This document shows, piece after piece, positions 46,535 through 57,742 of a stretch of 64,000 nt of DNA (its first letter is position 1; every line of letters starts with the position of its first letter). This stretch comes from Macrophomina tecta (lineage: Eukaryota; Ascomycota; Dothideomycetes; Botryosphaeriales; Botryosphaeriaceae). Below the pieces are notes generated by a model. It made no database searches. It saw nothing but the letters and a program-made list of their open reading frames with translations, and was not told where the DNA came from. The stretch covers positions 1,364,001-1,428,000 of the forward strand of contig JAKSGN010000041.1 in NCBI GenBank assembly GCA_024180945.1, in the 5' to 3' direction. A program made the position numbers and the translations under genes.

Positions 46535-49500
46535 GCTTGTGAAAATCTCTTGGCTGCAATGCTTGTGTTGTCGTCGTGCTCTGCATTTATAAAATTACTT
46601 GCTGGGTCAGTTCACCGAGCTATTGTACGTCATCTCGGCCTCTCTCATGGCGTCATCGCTTGCGCTGACGCGTTATCTAGCAGGTTCGGCGAGCGCATCT
46701 TTCCTGGTTCCTCTCGGTCAACATGCTGACCAACTAGCCGACTATGAACGCCCTGGGTGCTGACAGATGTGAGCACCACTTCGAGCCTGCACGGGCAGTT
46801 GTTTGGTGTTGAGCGTGTTGCAGCCGATCAGCGTGACAAATTGCCGGAAGCAGAAACGCCGACCGCAACCCCCTCTCATCGGACGGACGGCCTTGCAGCC
46901 TCACGGACGATGCTTTCTGGAAAGCTTCATCTCCAACCAGCGCAATGGAATTGAACCGCTGACCTGGTTCGACTTTGGTGTGTGATACGGTCCTTGGTGG
47001 CTGGGTCGATTCTGCTTCCCGGTTTTCCTCAACGATTGCTGACCTCTTGCGGTCGCAACAGCCGGCGAAAGCAATGCAACATTCATATCAGCGGCCCTTC
47101 ATCTCCTTTTCTTCGCGGATACTTCGCAAGATGGCATTGAATTAGCCTCGTGATCGCGGCATCCGATCAAGCGTTGATGTCTATCGATTTTCGGCGAGTG
47201 ACATTCTGGGGAACCGAAGGCTGGTGAGTTGAAGTCACTTTGCTTTTCTGCCTTTAAGCGTTCCTTCACCGGCCGTGTAAGATGTTTCATCCTGGGATCT
47301 CTCACAGGTGCACATCGATCGGCCAGCTTCTGTCGCCTACACCGCTGCACGCTGTCTACGGTATCCATGTCGAACCTTTCTATCGCGTAGCGTAAGCGCG
47401 GAAACGGCTAAAGAGGAAGACAAGGCAGTGCGAGACGAGCTAGTGTAACCAGTGCTGTGAGCTAATGAGGCTGTTCTTCTATAATTGAAGCCCCCTAAAT
47501 GGGGTCGCTCGATCAGTTCTGCAGGGCGTCGGAAAGTGAGACGCGACGTGGAAGCCTATGCAATTCATCTAGATAATGAAGCTAACATCGAAACAGGAGA
47601 CGCGAGGTGGCGGCATACGCAAGTTTTTCTAGGGGGGGGGGTTGGGAACGAAGTGAGACTTGACTCCGGAGAAGCTTCTCGGAAGTCTGGAGAAGCAATA
47701 TGGCTTGCGCCAGTTCCTGAAGAACTTGGACAACATTTCCTTGTGCGGCGTTCACTTCGCGCCCAACCACCGATGAGCTTCCGTCGACGTGATTGATTTT
47801 TTTTTTTTTCTTTTTGAAAACCTTGTGGACGAGGTAAGAGAGATCGCCGGGTCTCCGTCAAATATGGTCCAGCCGCCGGATTAGCCTCCGCCGTCGATGC
47901 TGCAGACTCCGAGTCTGCAATTTGTCCCCTCCGTCATGCCTGCGGACGGTAGTCCGAGGGCTACCGAATCATGGAGAGAGCGGAAGAGGCCTTCAACGCC
48001 GGGGCCGTGGTGGTGGAGCCGAAGGGTAGGCGAACATTTATTAATCGAGTGAGTCAAAGGTAGGGTGAAAAGGCGGGAGGATAAAACACAGCTCGGCGTC
48101 CCTCCAGCCGTTGACAAGACTGAAGACCGACGGCGATTGCGCATGTACTGATACGACACAGGGGTTCACAGCCACAGAACACGAAGAAACATGCAGAGGT
48201 TTATCAGACAGCGGGGTTACAATGGCCGAGCAGGCCGCTTTTGGCCGTGGTTGGGCGTTCGGCCCGTGCCCTTCGGGGGTTGACCTGGTAGAGCCTGCCT
48301 CGGTGGGAAGGATAGTTCGCGCTTAGCCGGGAGGGGTCGGGGCGAAAGGCGGGATAGGCGGATCCGCCCGGAACTAGCTGCTGGTAGTATCCTAGTATCA
48401 CCATGTCTTGGCATGGTGTTGAAAAAGCTTACCTGGCTATGCAGGGTGCACAATTCCAAGGCCACCACTTACGAAACATCCCTTCCTGCCTTCTGCATCA
48501 ACTTGATTGCTGTTTTGAGAGCCCTGCATGAGCGTCACTTGCAGTCCGAGCGCTCGGCCGTCAGGCAGTTGCAGATGGTCTGCAGCGCGAGAGGGCGCCG
48601 AGCGTAGAGCCGCCATCGCAGCCCAACATCGTCGCAGGCTGTCCGGCTGATGGTCCCTCAGAGGGCCCCCGTGGATGGCAGGAGTGGGTGTGCCGCTGCG
48701 GATAATTTGGGTGCAGGACGAATCAGGCTGAGGTGAGATAGACGACACTGAATCAGATGCGCGCATAGGCGGTGGGCTGACTGCTCGTAGCCGCTGCACT
48801 CGGACTCTTGGCCCGCCATCACGATCCCACCGTCTGCCAAGGGGGCCTCCCGCCCGAAATACGAACAGCAAACTCCGGGGGATAAGCTGGAGTCCGAAAG
48901 GGTAGCGGTGGTGGGGGCATGAAATGAGCAGCCGCGCTGCCGGGACAAGGCGGCCGATAAGGACCCGTTCCAAGGCATGCAACAGCAACGAAATGGCGGG
49001 CTCAGAAGGGTTTTGTGGCTCGCTGCTTTCTGGAACTGGTCTCATTCCGGCGGCTGAGACAGCTGCTCGTCATACCGCGCGGGGGACGCTTGCGCCAACG
49101 CCATGATGACGCACGAGCCGGACTTACCCAAACAGGCAGTTTATCTGAGGGTGTGCTGAGGGGGCTATCGATAAGATTCTCTTGCGATGTTGGCGCCGGG
49201 ACGCGTGGATCCTACTCGTGGCTGAAGGGCCGAGTGGCCGGAAATGCAGTCAGGGCAGTGCGGATCGGGCGTTTTCTTTGTGTTTTCAGCCCCCCTCTGC
49301 GTCAAATTGCCTCCGCCGCACCCGGACGCCGTTGTGGAGAGAGCAGAGAAGATGCCGGCAACGCCTCCCTGCGCATGCTCCGCAGAATCTCTAACGAGCG
49401 CTGCAATGGAACCCAACTAATTGTGCCAAGGAACGTCGGTCGAGCGCGCGCTCGCAAAAGAAAGACCTTGCATCGCCGCCCTATCACATCCCTGGCCCCC

Positions 49501-50659
49501 GACAGGCCTCCCTGTCTGTCGCGGCAGTGCAGTCGAAGACCGCATCTCGCGAAGCATAACTTCCATCAACGCGCCCTCCCGCCGCCCTGAAACATGCACA
49601 TCTGCCGGAGATCGCAGGGCAATCATACGATTCTTCGCTCGGTGGAGCTGAGCGCGTCGTTTTGCTTTTTCCTGCCACACGTAGCAGGGTGACGCTGTGC
49701 AACCAGCTTACCGCTCGCGTACTACAGCCACAACGTTTTGACAGTCCTTACCGGATGGCTAGCGGCTGCTGGCGCTCCCCGCAGACAGACCCTAGGCTGT
49801 CATGAGGAATTGATGCTTGTCGATGTCGATGTGCCCGGAGAAGACTGACGATGGCGCAGTCCGTGCGGGTCCGCGCCTTCAGTTCTCTATCAAATGCCTC
49901 CAGTCGGGAACTCGGTGGCCTCCGAATGTATACAAGTACCTTGTTTTCTGTAGCCACCGGCCATGATCCGGCAGACGTATCGTATGGTACCGCCAGGCTG
50001 CAGCTGCTGTCGCAAGACCTCTGAGAGGAGCACATTGCACACCTTCCCGCCAGCACTGTCTCGCTAGAGTGACTGCTGGGAAGCTCCCTGCACTCCCAGC
50101 GTCCTCCTGTGCCCGCCAATCATCTTCTCCACCAGTTTAACGGACCGACTTTTCTTTTAGCAGCAGAGGGAATATCGAGGTGCTTTGTCGTAGGACAAGT
50201 CCGTGTCAAGCTCCCCAGGCTCCGGCCAACTGCGTGGCCGCAGCCATCCCCACTGTTGACCACCACTGCACAGGGATCTTCGATCACCCTGATACGCTCC
50301 GATGGTGCCCAATACACAGACTGCCGCTGGCATGCTGCTGTAAGACCCGCCTCAGAAGACTGCAGCCCCCTCTTCCTCCTCTTGCTCGAAGCTGCCCAAG
50401 GCCATGACGTGGGGAAAGAAACTATGACCGTCATCGCTCGAGCTTTCTTTCCCGGGATAAGCAATCGGGTGGCTAGGAGTGAAGCCTGGAGGCACATCCT
50501 CACAGACATGCTTAAAAGGAGACACGAGGGAGGCCACTTCGAAAAGTTTTCTAATCAAACCATCCTCCACCAGTCCGGTGTGTGCCTTCAGTTTACGCTT
50601 GTGGCCACCTTCATACCAAAGAGGGTGCTCGTCTTAGTTCCACCTACAACAACTTCGCC
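46535..50659. other. 4.1 kb gene-poor region upstream of the aquaporin gene
   Basis: No supported gene. Overlapping openings at 48437-49045, 49015-49590 and 50109-50900 have composition like their shadows and no domains. T/G homopolymers lie near 47632 (G9) and 47798 (T12). The last few hundred bases before 50660 are probably the aquaporin promoter and leader. Confidence 0.5.
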
Positions 50660-51915
50660 ATGTCATCTTCTGCCTACAACAACGGTCCGACAGCTGAGGC
50701 TGGCCACAACTGGGATGGAGATGACAACCCCAAGGCCATTCGTCACTCGGAGGGCACCACAGTCGCTGACAACAGAGCATCTCCGGATGTGGAAGAGGTT
50801 GGCCCCGGCGCTAAGCCATTGCCATTCCCATTCAACAAGATCATGGATAGCAGCTTTGGAAGGTCTCCATGGAAGAACCGTAAGCACCATCCTTTACTGA
50901 CCCCACCAAAGGACCTTACCAGGGCCACGCAGCTGACGCCAAGATTCATCAGATGCCATCGCTATGATTGGGGAAGCAATTGGCACCGGCTCGTTCCTGT
51001 TCTTCGCTTTCGCAGGAGCTGAAGTGGCCCTCTACGGCAAAGCGACTGGGCAGATCGAGACCTTCGACCCGGCCGTCATCATGTATATCGCGTTGTCCTT
51101 CGGGCTCTCGCTGTTGGTCAACGTCTTCGTCTTCTTCCGCGTCTCCGGCGGCCTCTTCAACCCAGCAGTACGCTCCCTCTCGTGACCACATCGAACCCCC
51201 CCACCAGCATCGCTCAAGCACCCACTCCTCTCCCTCACTGACACTTGACTCGCGTCCTACCACAGGTCACGTTCGCCATGCTCCTCACCGGCTCAATCCC
51301 GCCGATGCGCTGCCTATGCCTCTTCATCGCACAGATGCTGGCCTGCATGTTCTCGTCCTACATCGTCTCTGTGCTGATCCCGACCTCCTTCGACGTCGTG
51401 ACGGCGCCGTCGAACGGCGCGACGACCGCGCAGGCCGTCTGCCTCGAGTTCATCCTGACGGCCTACCTCGTCATGACGATCCTGATGATGGCCGGCGAGA
51501 ACCACCGCGGGCGGTACAACGCGCCCGTTGCCATCGGCCTGGCGCTTTTTTCCGCCCACCTTGTCGGCGTGCAGTGGACCGGCGCCAGCCTGAACCCGTG
51601 TCGTAGCTTTGGCCCCGCCGTAGTCTCGGGGACGTGGACGCAACATTGGATCTATTGTGAGTTTTTTTTTTTTTTTTTTTCTCGCCCTTTTTGAACGCTG
51701 CATTCCTCATCTCTTGTGGAGATGCAATACTGATGATGGCTTTGTTTTTTTTGTCAGGGGTTGGACCCGGTGTTGGCGCAATCCTGGCTGCCGGCCTTTA
51801 CAAGACGCTGAAGCACATGCGCTACGAGGAGGCCAACCCCGGCCAGGACGCTTGGGACGAGCCGTCGGCCCCCCGATGGTTCACGAGCCACAATCATCAC
51901 CATAACAGGAAGTGA
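50660..51915 (+). CDS. Aquaporin / MIP-family channel
   Basis: Four exons (50660-50879, 50953-51167, 51266-51656, 51758-51915) give 327 residues. MIP channels pass water or small solutes. The hydrophilic N-terminus of about 75 residues is followed by helix 1 (AIAMIGEAIGTGSFLFFAFAGAEVAL). The first pore motif is NPA in GLFNPAVTF. The second is NPC, not NPA, in GASLNPCRSFGPAVVSGTW, with the selectivity-filter Arg retained after it. A TAYLVMTILMMAGE helix start and a QWTGASLN loop follow the family plan. The C-terminus ends in a His/Asn-rich tail (SHNHHHNRK). Exon 1 joins exon 2 by PWKNHAIAM, and exon 3 joins exon 4 by HWIYWVGPGVGA. The third intron carries a 20-base T run. The narrow filter suggests orthodox water transport, but this is inference. 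Confidence 0.9.
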
Positions 51916-54895
51916 GCGAGTGTGAAACGTAGGAACGGCCGACTTTTGCATCATGATGCGATGGTAAGACAATGTGGCTTGGAAGATACCATGTTGCGAT
52001 GCGATGCGATGATTGATAGTCCGGTTTGCCAGACTGTACAAGAAGCATGAGGAAGGGCTGATGCCGTATTGAGGAGTGTGGGGTTTTCCGATGTTCATTT
52101 TCGGTGAAGCGGGCGGCCAGATCTCTTTCCTTCCCCCCTCCTTTTTTTCTATTCTCGTGATTCGGTTGATTCATTTCGCTCTTTGTACACTGCAGGCGGT
52201 CACGTTCTTGGTCTAGTCTTCAGCAGCTCCACGAGTTAGTAGTAGCCATAAAGGACCTATCAAATCGAGACGATCTCTAATGATGAAACTTCCTCACACC
52301 ACACTTTGTGGGCCTGATTTGGGAGCCCTAATTACGCGGGGACTCATTGCTGAGGTATTGTTCGTATATGGTAGCTCCGGAGTTAGCGCTTACTGCATCA
52401 CCAATCGTAGCTTCGGAGAGCTGGTCTGACGACTCAAGCCTAACTATGGGCTTGGCCGTTTCCCACGCGGCCGGCGGCGGCTGAGGAGGAGTAAGAGGAG
52501 GGCCTGATCGTCGGGTAGGATTGTTGAGGAAGGAGGGCGGGTACGCGCCGGCACGGATGACCATGCTACTCCCGAACCATGCTGCTCACAAGAGTTATCC
52601 CCATGGGGCTCACCGCCGGGAATAACTGCTACAGCTACTATGGCTGCAGGACCGAAGCACGCGCCAAAAGGGAAGTAAAAAAAACAAAAGGTGAAGTGAG
52701 CCGCACAAGTTGGGCAGCCATGCGGCTGACGCGTGACTTGGGGCTCATTCGGTCTCAATGCGACTATCCGTGGCCGGAATGCTCCCGAGGAAGCAGATTG
52801 ATTACAAGTTTTGCACGGGACTCGACAGGAAACAAAATGGTAGTGCGGCGGGCGGATGGCTGCTGTTGCCACGCTGTTGAGTTACCCCGCGCTCGCGCCG
52901 CTGCAGCCATGCGCTCCCGTCCCTTTTTCTGTCGCAAGGTACATTCTTGGGCAGTCTTGCCTTTCTTTCTTTTACTGGATTCGGTTGGCCCTGCGTTTGT
53001 AAGAGCGATCCTGAGGGGGCTGCCTACCATTCCTTGAAGGGGTGCCCGCGAGATTCGTTGTCTGGCAATCTTGGGAGGGGCTGAGGCCAGCCATCACCGC
53101 ATCCTCCACTGCCCCCAGCATGAGCACGAACAGGTAACGGGAGAAGCACGAGCGGCTAAAGTTGACAGGTAGAAAGAGGGTACCGATGCACAGATAAGAG
53201 AACCCCCTCTCTCACCAAAGACCCGACCGATCACTAAAACTCAGCTCGCTGCCGTCGCAGATGCTATGACGTGGCGCCCATCTCGATCCTATCCAGTTCC
53301 CGGGCTTTACTCAAAGAAGGATCGGGCCGGCACAGAGCGTGGTGCATTTCCCAAGCAAGTCAGCATTGCATGCGCGAGACATCTCCGTTCAACGGACGGA
53401 CAGCTGGCGATAGTGTGCTTAAGCGCACAGTCCGGTCCTGCATGCTGTGTCTTTGCCCTACTGTCGTGCCGCGGGCCGATGCAGCATCTATTGGCGACAC
53501 GCACGGCCAGCGCATGCCCGAGCCCTTTGAGCTACAAGTACCGGTGCACAGGAAAAATCAGGCCCGTCAGAGCTAGGAGCTGTGCTGCGCTCACAAAGCG
53601 CGAGTGAGCTGGCCAGGCGAAGCAGTATTTCCATGGTTCAGAGGCTGAGCTTGCTCCGACGACTTTCGAGCTGATCAAACAAGAGGGGCGAAACGGTTCA
53701 TCAGCCCTAAAAATTTATAAATACCGAGCTCCGCTCAAGTAAAGAATTACGACTAGCAGAGGTTATTTTAAGCAGCAGGACAAATACGCCATCGCCACGG
53801 CCTGAGGCGCCGCCACCACCACCCTCCATCAGCCCCGAGACCTACTTCCCCTCACAAGAACAACATTCGTGGGGTAAGCGATGGCGAAGAGTGGGAAAAG
53901 AAATGACCAGCCCCGAAATGAACAAGCCATGCCGGCAAGGCTCCACCTGCCGCTCGGAGCTGGTCCCCCTGTGTGACCGTGGCGTTTGCTAGGGCTGACA
54001 GTCAACCAAAAAACCCCTTTACCGCCATCTTTCTCTCACCCTCTTCTCATCCTGACTTCCCCTTATGACGGCAACGGCATCTAATCCGCCTCGCGCTTCG
54101 CACTAACTTGTGGTATCAACGACGAAAGCTGGGTCGGCGGGCAGCGGCTTCCATTACTACATGGGGTAAACGAGTTGGGCGCCAACGCAGAAGCAAAAGC
54201 AGGCAAAAATGCACGAATTCCGCACAGCAGCTCCAGCAGTATTAAGGTTCAGGGTACCAAATCTCAGTGATCATCGTGGCTGCAGAGCCCTGTTTTCACA
54301 CTTTTCCCATGCGAGAATCGCAGTTTCCACTGTTTTCGCTATGATTGGACCTGCCACCCGGGGAACGAGTGCGCGGAGAAACCCTGCATGGAGTGCCTTA
54401 GCGGCTCTGCCTGGCTTGGTTGGTGGCGGGAAGCTCAGGTAGCTTTGTCTCATGCTACGGTGTTCTCTCAATCACCCCCTCTTTTGTTGGTGCGGGCGAT
54501 GGGTTCGTGGTTGCACCTTCGCGGCTGTCCGCTAGAAGTGATCGAAATCAGCTCCGGATGCCATTGTGTAAATGATGAAGCTGTGTCGTGCTACCTCCGG
54601 GAACAAGACTTGGTATTGCGTCTGCTGAAAGGATGGCAACATCATGTCGCTGCAGGAGGGATCAAAGGAGAAGAAAACACTTCTTCATCGAGATTCTCAT
54701 TGCCATAACAAAACACATGTACGTACGTCACCAGACTCGAATTACGACAAAGGACACGTCAGCCGTCTAAAGTCATTACAGCATGCACCTTAGGAGCAAA
54801 CCTATCCCAGCACACGAGAACAGTAGTGCAGAAAACGCACAGGATGAACAATCCCAGCGAAACCTGCCTGCCTGCCTGCCTGACCCTCTCATCCG
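51916..54895. other. 3 kb gene-poor region
   Basis: This is the aquaporin 3' flank, then GC-mixed sequence without any supported gene. Openings near 52444-53037, 53266-53607 and 54388-54708 look random. The end (54862-54881) carries a (CCTG)n micro-repeat directly beside the severed 3' end of the NRPS-like gene. Confidence 0.5.
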
Positions 54896-55024
54896 CTACA
54901 TCTTCGCCTTCACCGGGGGAGCGGCCAGCGGCAATTCCGTCCAGGCCTCCTCCGTCCAGTATCGCAGGTACTTGGCCATCTCGTCCTGGCTGACCGGCTT
55001 CGGGTCCCTCAAGCTCGGCGCCAC
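54896..55024 (-). pseudogene. Severed 3' coding end of the NRPS-like reductase gene
   Basis: On the minus strand this reads 42 codons and a TAG stop, in the same frame as the host gene on the other side of the transposon. It starts VAPSLRDPKPVSQDEM and ends AAPPVKAKM. The translation continues the host sequence ALDLTESRK exactly where the family normally continues (LDLTES.KVAPSLR...). It is cut off from the rest of the gene by the 2.7 kb hAT element plus one copy of the 8-bp target duplication. Confidence 0.92.
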
Positions 55025-55032
55025 CTTTCTGC
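55025..55032. repeat. Left 8-bp target-site duplication of the hAT element (CTTTCTGC)
   Basis: It is identical to 57758-57765 on the other side of the transposon. Eight bases is the hallmark duplication length of the hAT superfamily. Confidence 0.95.
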
Positions 55033-55083
55033 CAGACATCCCAATAATAAATAAATACATAATATTGACATATTCTTATGTAT

Positions 55084-55130
55084 TCATTGGCAGATCCTAA
55101 TATTATTATCGATTGCTAAGCTTATCAATA
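55084..55130 (+). repeat. Subterminal direct repeat, left copy, in the hAT element
   Basis: An ATTGGCAG...CTATATTATTATC-like block ending AAGCTTA-CAAT recurs in the same orientation at about 57664-57710. It lies about 50 bases inside each end. In hAT elements transposase binds short subterminal motifs, and these may serve that role. Confidence 0.65.
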
Positions 55131-55134
55131 ATTA

Positions 55135-57221
55135 TTAATATAAAACTGAAGCGCCATGCATGTCGTCGTTGCCGCCAGCAATATCCATGACCTTACCATC
55201 TACTGCCACGTAGACTTTGCGGACCAAGTCATTCTTCACCCAGTTGCTCAGGCATTGAAGCTTCTCGATAGTATCAGGCGAGAGCCGTGCCCTGTCCCAA
55301 GAAATTGTCCGCCTTGCGCAAGAGAATACCCGTTCCGGATCGTCGGACATCGCCGGCACACTTAGTATGTCAATGGCCAATTGGTGTAAACGTGGATACT
55401 CAATCCTCTGTTCTTCTCGACACCACCATTCAAGCGGTGTTTTGGTCGTCATAGGTCTTGGCGGAGAATTGACGAATTTTTCGAATTCATCCTCATCTCC
55501 GGGTTCATCCAAGACACTCATTGACTGCTTGATACGCTCGTACGGTGTTACTTCCCGTCGTTCGTCGTTCAGCCGAGCCGCGGACTCCGACGGGAGTGGC
55601 CGGTCCTTGTACTTCGCCCAATGCTGCCGTGCACCAGCAATAGCGGTCTGCCTCCATTCCTCTGCCCAGTGGCGGTCAAGGTACCTCCGGCGCTTTTCTG
55701 GATGGAGCAATAATGCCGTGGCATATATTGGGTTTCTGTCACTCTCTTCATAATACTTCGAGAGAACCCACCAACCCATGTGAATGGAATGAACCATACG
55801 CGCGTTGCTGGCGTATTTGCCCTGCTTTAACATCAGTCCAGGTCTGGTAATCGATCGAGCCGTCCATGGCTTACCTTGGCATTCTCAAACTGCATGAAAA
55901 GAATATCCATATTCTCTAGCACCTGATCTATTGATGCCCACTCCATTTGCTGCTCCAAGGTCGCTTGGTAAAACGGCTGCAAGAACTCGTGAGTCATTTT
56001 GAGTACTTGCCAATCATCATGTGTGAGGATGTCGTCTTCCAGCTCGTTGTGGTATTGGTTGAGGAATATTGACAATGGACCCTCTTGGCTGATAGCCGCA
56101 TCAAGCAACTTGAACCATGAGTTCCAACGGGTGATATTGTCAATTCCAAGCGCCTTTTCTGCAATGTCATCCCATGCATCGTTGCGCACTGTGGAATTAC
56201 GGATGAACACCGCAATGTTGTGGAGTTTACCCATTGGGCCGATGCTCCGCCAGCCGGCAGTGTCATGGCGTTTCTTGCGCCTGTCGTGACTCTTGTGACA
56301 AGTGTTCGACTGAATTTGGTCGTGTAACGCGTCCGCAACTGTTACATCATTTACCTCGTGTTGCGCCTGCGCAATTGCGGCCTGCAGAGCGTCCTCACTA
56401 GTTGCAAAGAGAAAGGCTTGAAGGGACAAGTTAATGATGTGGCCGGCACACCGCGTTCGAGAGGACACTGGGTCAAGTGTAAGGCCGTACTCTTGCGACA
56501 GCTCAACAGCAAGTTGGCGGAGACAGGTGTCATTCTTTGCGTCATTGTCCCCAGTGAAGTAGCCGATTCGGGGCGCTAAGTGGTACTGTCGGATAATCGT
56601 CATCAAGTGAGGTGCCATAGCCGTGCCGGCGTGAGAGCGGCGGAGGTTTGGTAGCCCTAGCAATGCTTTCCGAGGTTTGTAGGCCTCGTCAACCCATTGG
56701 GCGTGAACAGCGATATAGGCCTTCCGCTGAGGAGAAGACCATACGTCCATAGCAATGTGTACGAGGCTCCGGGCACGTTCTAGCCATTCCTTTACGGATT
56801 GTTGATGCGCATCGTAGGCCCTATCCAAGTCCGCCGCAACTGTGCTACCGGAATCAGTTAGGAACTCTTCAACGGCAGGGTTTATCGCGGCCAGAAGTGC
56901 CTGGTATTCCGGCCAGGTTACGAAGTTGAGCGGTAAATGTTTATGTGCGGATAGCAACATCTGTGCCTCTCGAAAGGCATCGACATTGATTACACTCCGT
57001 AGAGTGTTCATCTCATTCTCCCTGACTTGCTGCAGCCGCTTGCCGGTTGTTCTTGCGAAGGCATTTTCGATGGCTAGTTGGCGCCTGTTTTGAGATTTTG
57101 AATCCTCTCGAACAAGTATGTGATGAGCCTTCTCGAGATGATAGCGGGCGTTGCCAGATATGTGGGTTGACCAGGATGGATTGCGACAACGCGTGCAGTA
57201 GTGAAGTAATTTCCCGCTCAT
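55135..57221 (-). CDS. hAT transposase (one upstream nonsense codon)
   Basis: Two exons (57221-55875, 55821-55135) give 677 residues from the first usable ATG. The N-terminus holds the zinc-binding end of a BED finger (YCTRC, then SGNARYHLEKAH). The catalytic-core landmarks DVWSSPQRKAYIAVHA and TRCAGHIINLSLQAF are present. The C-terminal hAT dimerisation region is complete (PLEWWCREEQRIEYPRLHQLAIDILSVPAMSDDPERVF). The frame continues 69 codons upstream of this ATG to an ATG at 57428. That extension includes the WDHF start of the BED finger but has a TAA at 57345-57347 (codon 28), probably from CAA. Either translation starts downstream of the stop with a shortened BED finger, or the copy is crippled. 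Confidence 0.87.
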
Positions 57222-57428
57222 AGTACGTGGCTCGTCGCCTTGAGCTTCTCGAAAGTGATCCCATGTTGATGTGGCTCTCAGTTTCCGTCTCTTGACCGTA
57301 TGCTGAGCTGACGATGCCTCGGGTTCTGACAGTGTGCTGGCAACTTATGAGGCACTGTCAGAGGGTACCACGGAGGAAGAACTTGACGGGGCATTGGATT
57401 GGGGCAGTGAGGATATGTTGACGTCCAT
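57222..57428 (-). pseudogene. N-terminal extension of the hAT transposase broken by a TAA
   Basis: This is in-frame continuation of the transposase: a Ser-rich start (MDVNISSLPQSNAPSSSSS), the stop at codon 28, then a basic stretch (VKRRKLRATSTWDHF) that supplies the first aromatic residues of the BED zinc finger. A single C-to-T change at a CAA codon would explain the stop. Confidence 0.75.
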
Positions 57429-57663
57429 TGTCGTGTGTAGAGATATGTCGCTGATGTATTACGAACTGCGTACTTGCAACGTGACGGGTATGGCGAGGCA
57501 GCAGTTTCGGTTGCTAGGAGTTACAAACATTGGAGTTCACCTCCTATCTAGAGGCCTGATAAGCAGTAATATGCGTACAAGACTGCAATTTAATCTGAAA
57601 CACTCTGGGGGAATTGGCGCTGGAAAATAGTGGGCCTATATTATTAATAGTTAACAATATATA

Positions 57664-57710
57664 TTTATTGGCAGCGTCTATATTATTATCCTTATGGAAA
57701 AGCTTAACAA
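57664..57710 (+). repeat. Subterminal direct repeat, right copy, in the hAT element
   Basis: This is the partner of the repeat at about 55084-55130, in the same orientation, with scattered mismatches and one or two small gaps. Confidence 0.65.
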
Positions 57711-57742
57711 TAAATATGCCCTTAATAATAAATATATATTTA

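Noticed and set aside
46920..46990. tRNA-like TTCAA loop on the minus strand (GGTTCAATTCC)
   Set aside because: The T-arm stem has mismatches, and no acceptor, D-arm or anticodon stem could be folded around it.
50109..50900. 263-codon + strand opening overlapping the aquaporin start
   Set aside because: It runs in a different frame from the clear aquaporin exon and has no domain. Its 5' part is probably aquaporin leader.
57222..57428. Intron removing the TAA in the transposase N-terminus
   Set aside because: The only GT-AG pair spanning the stop would be about 32 bases long and breaks the frame, so a true nonsense codon is more likely.
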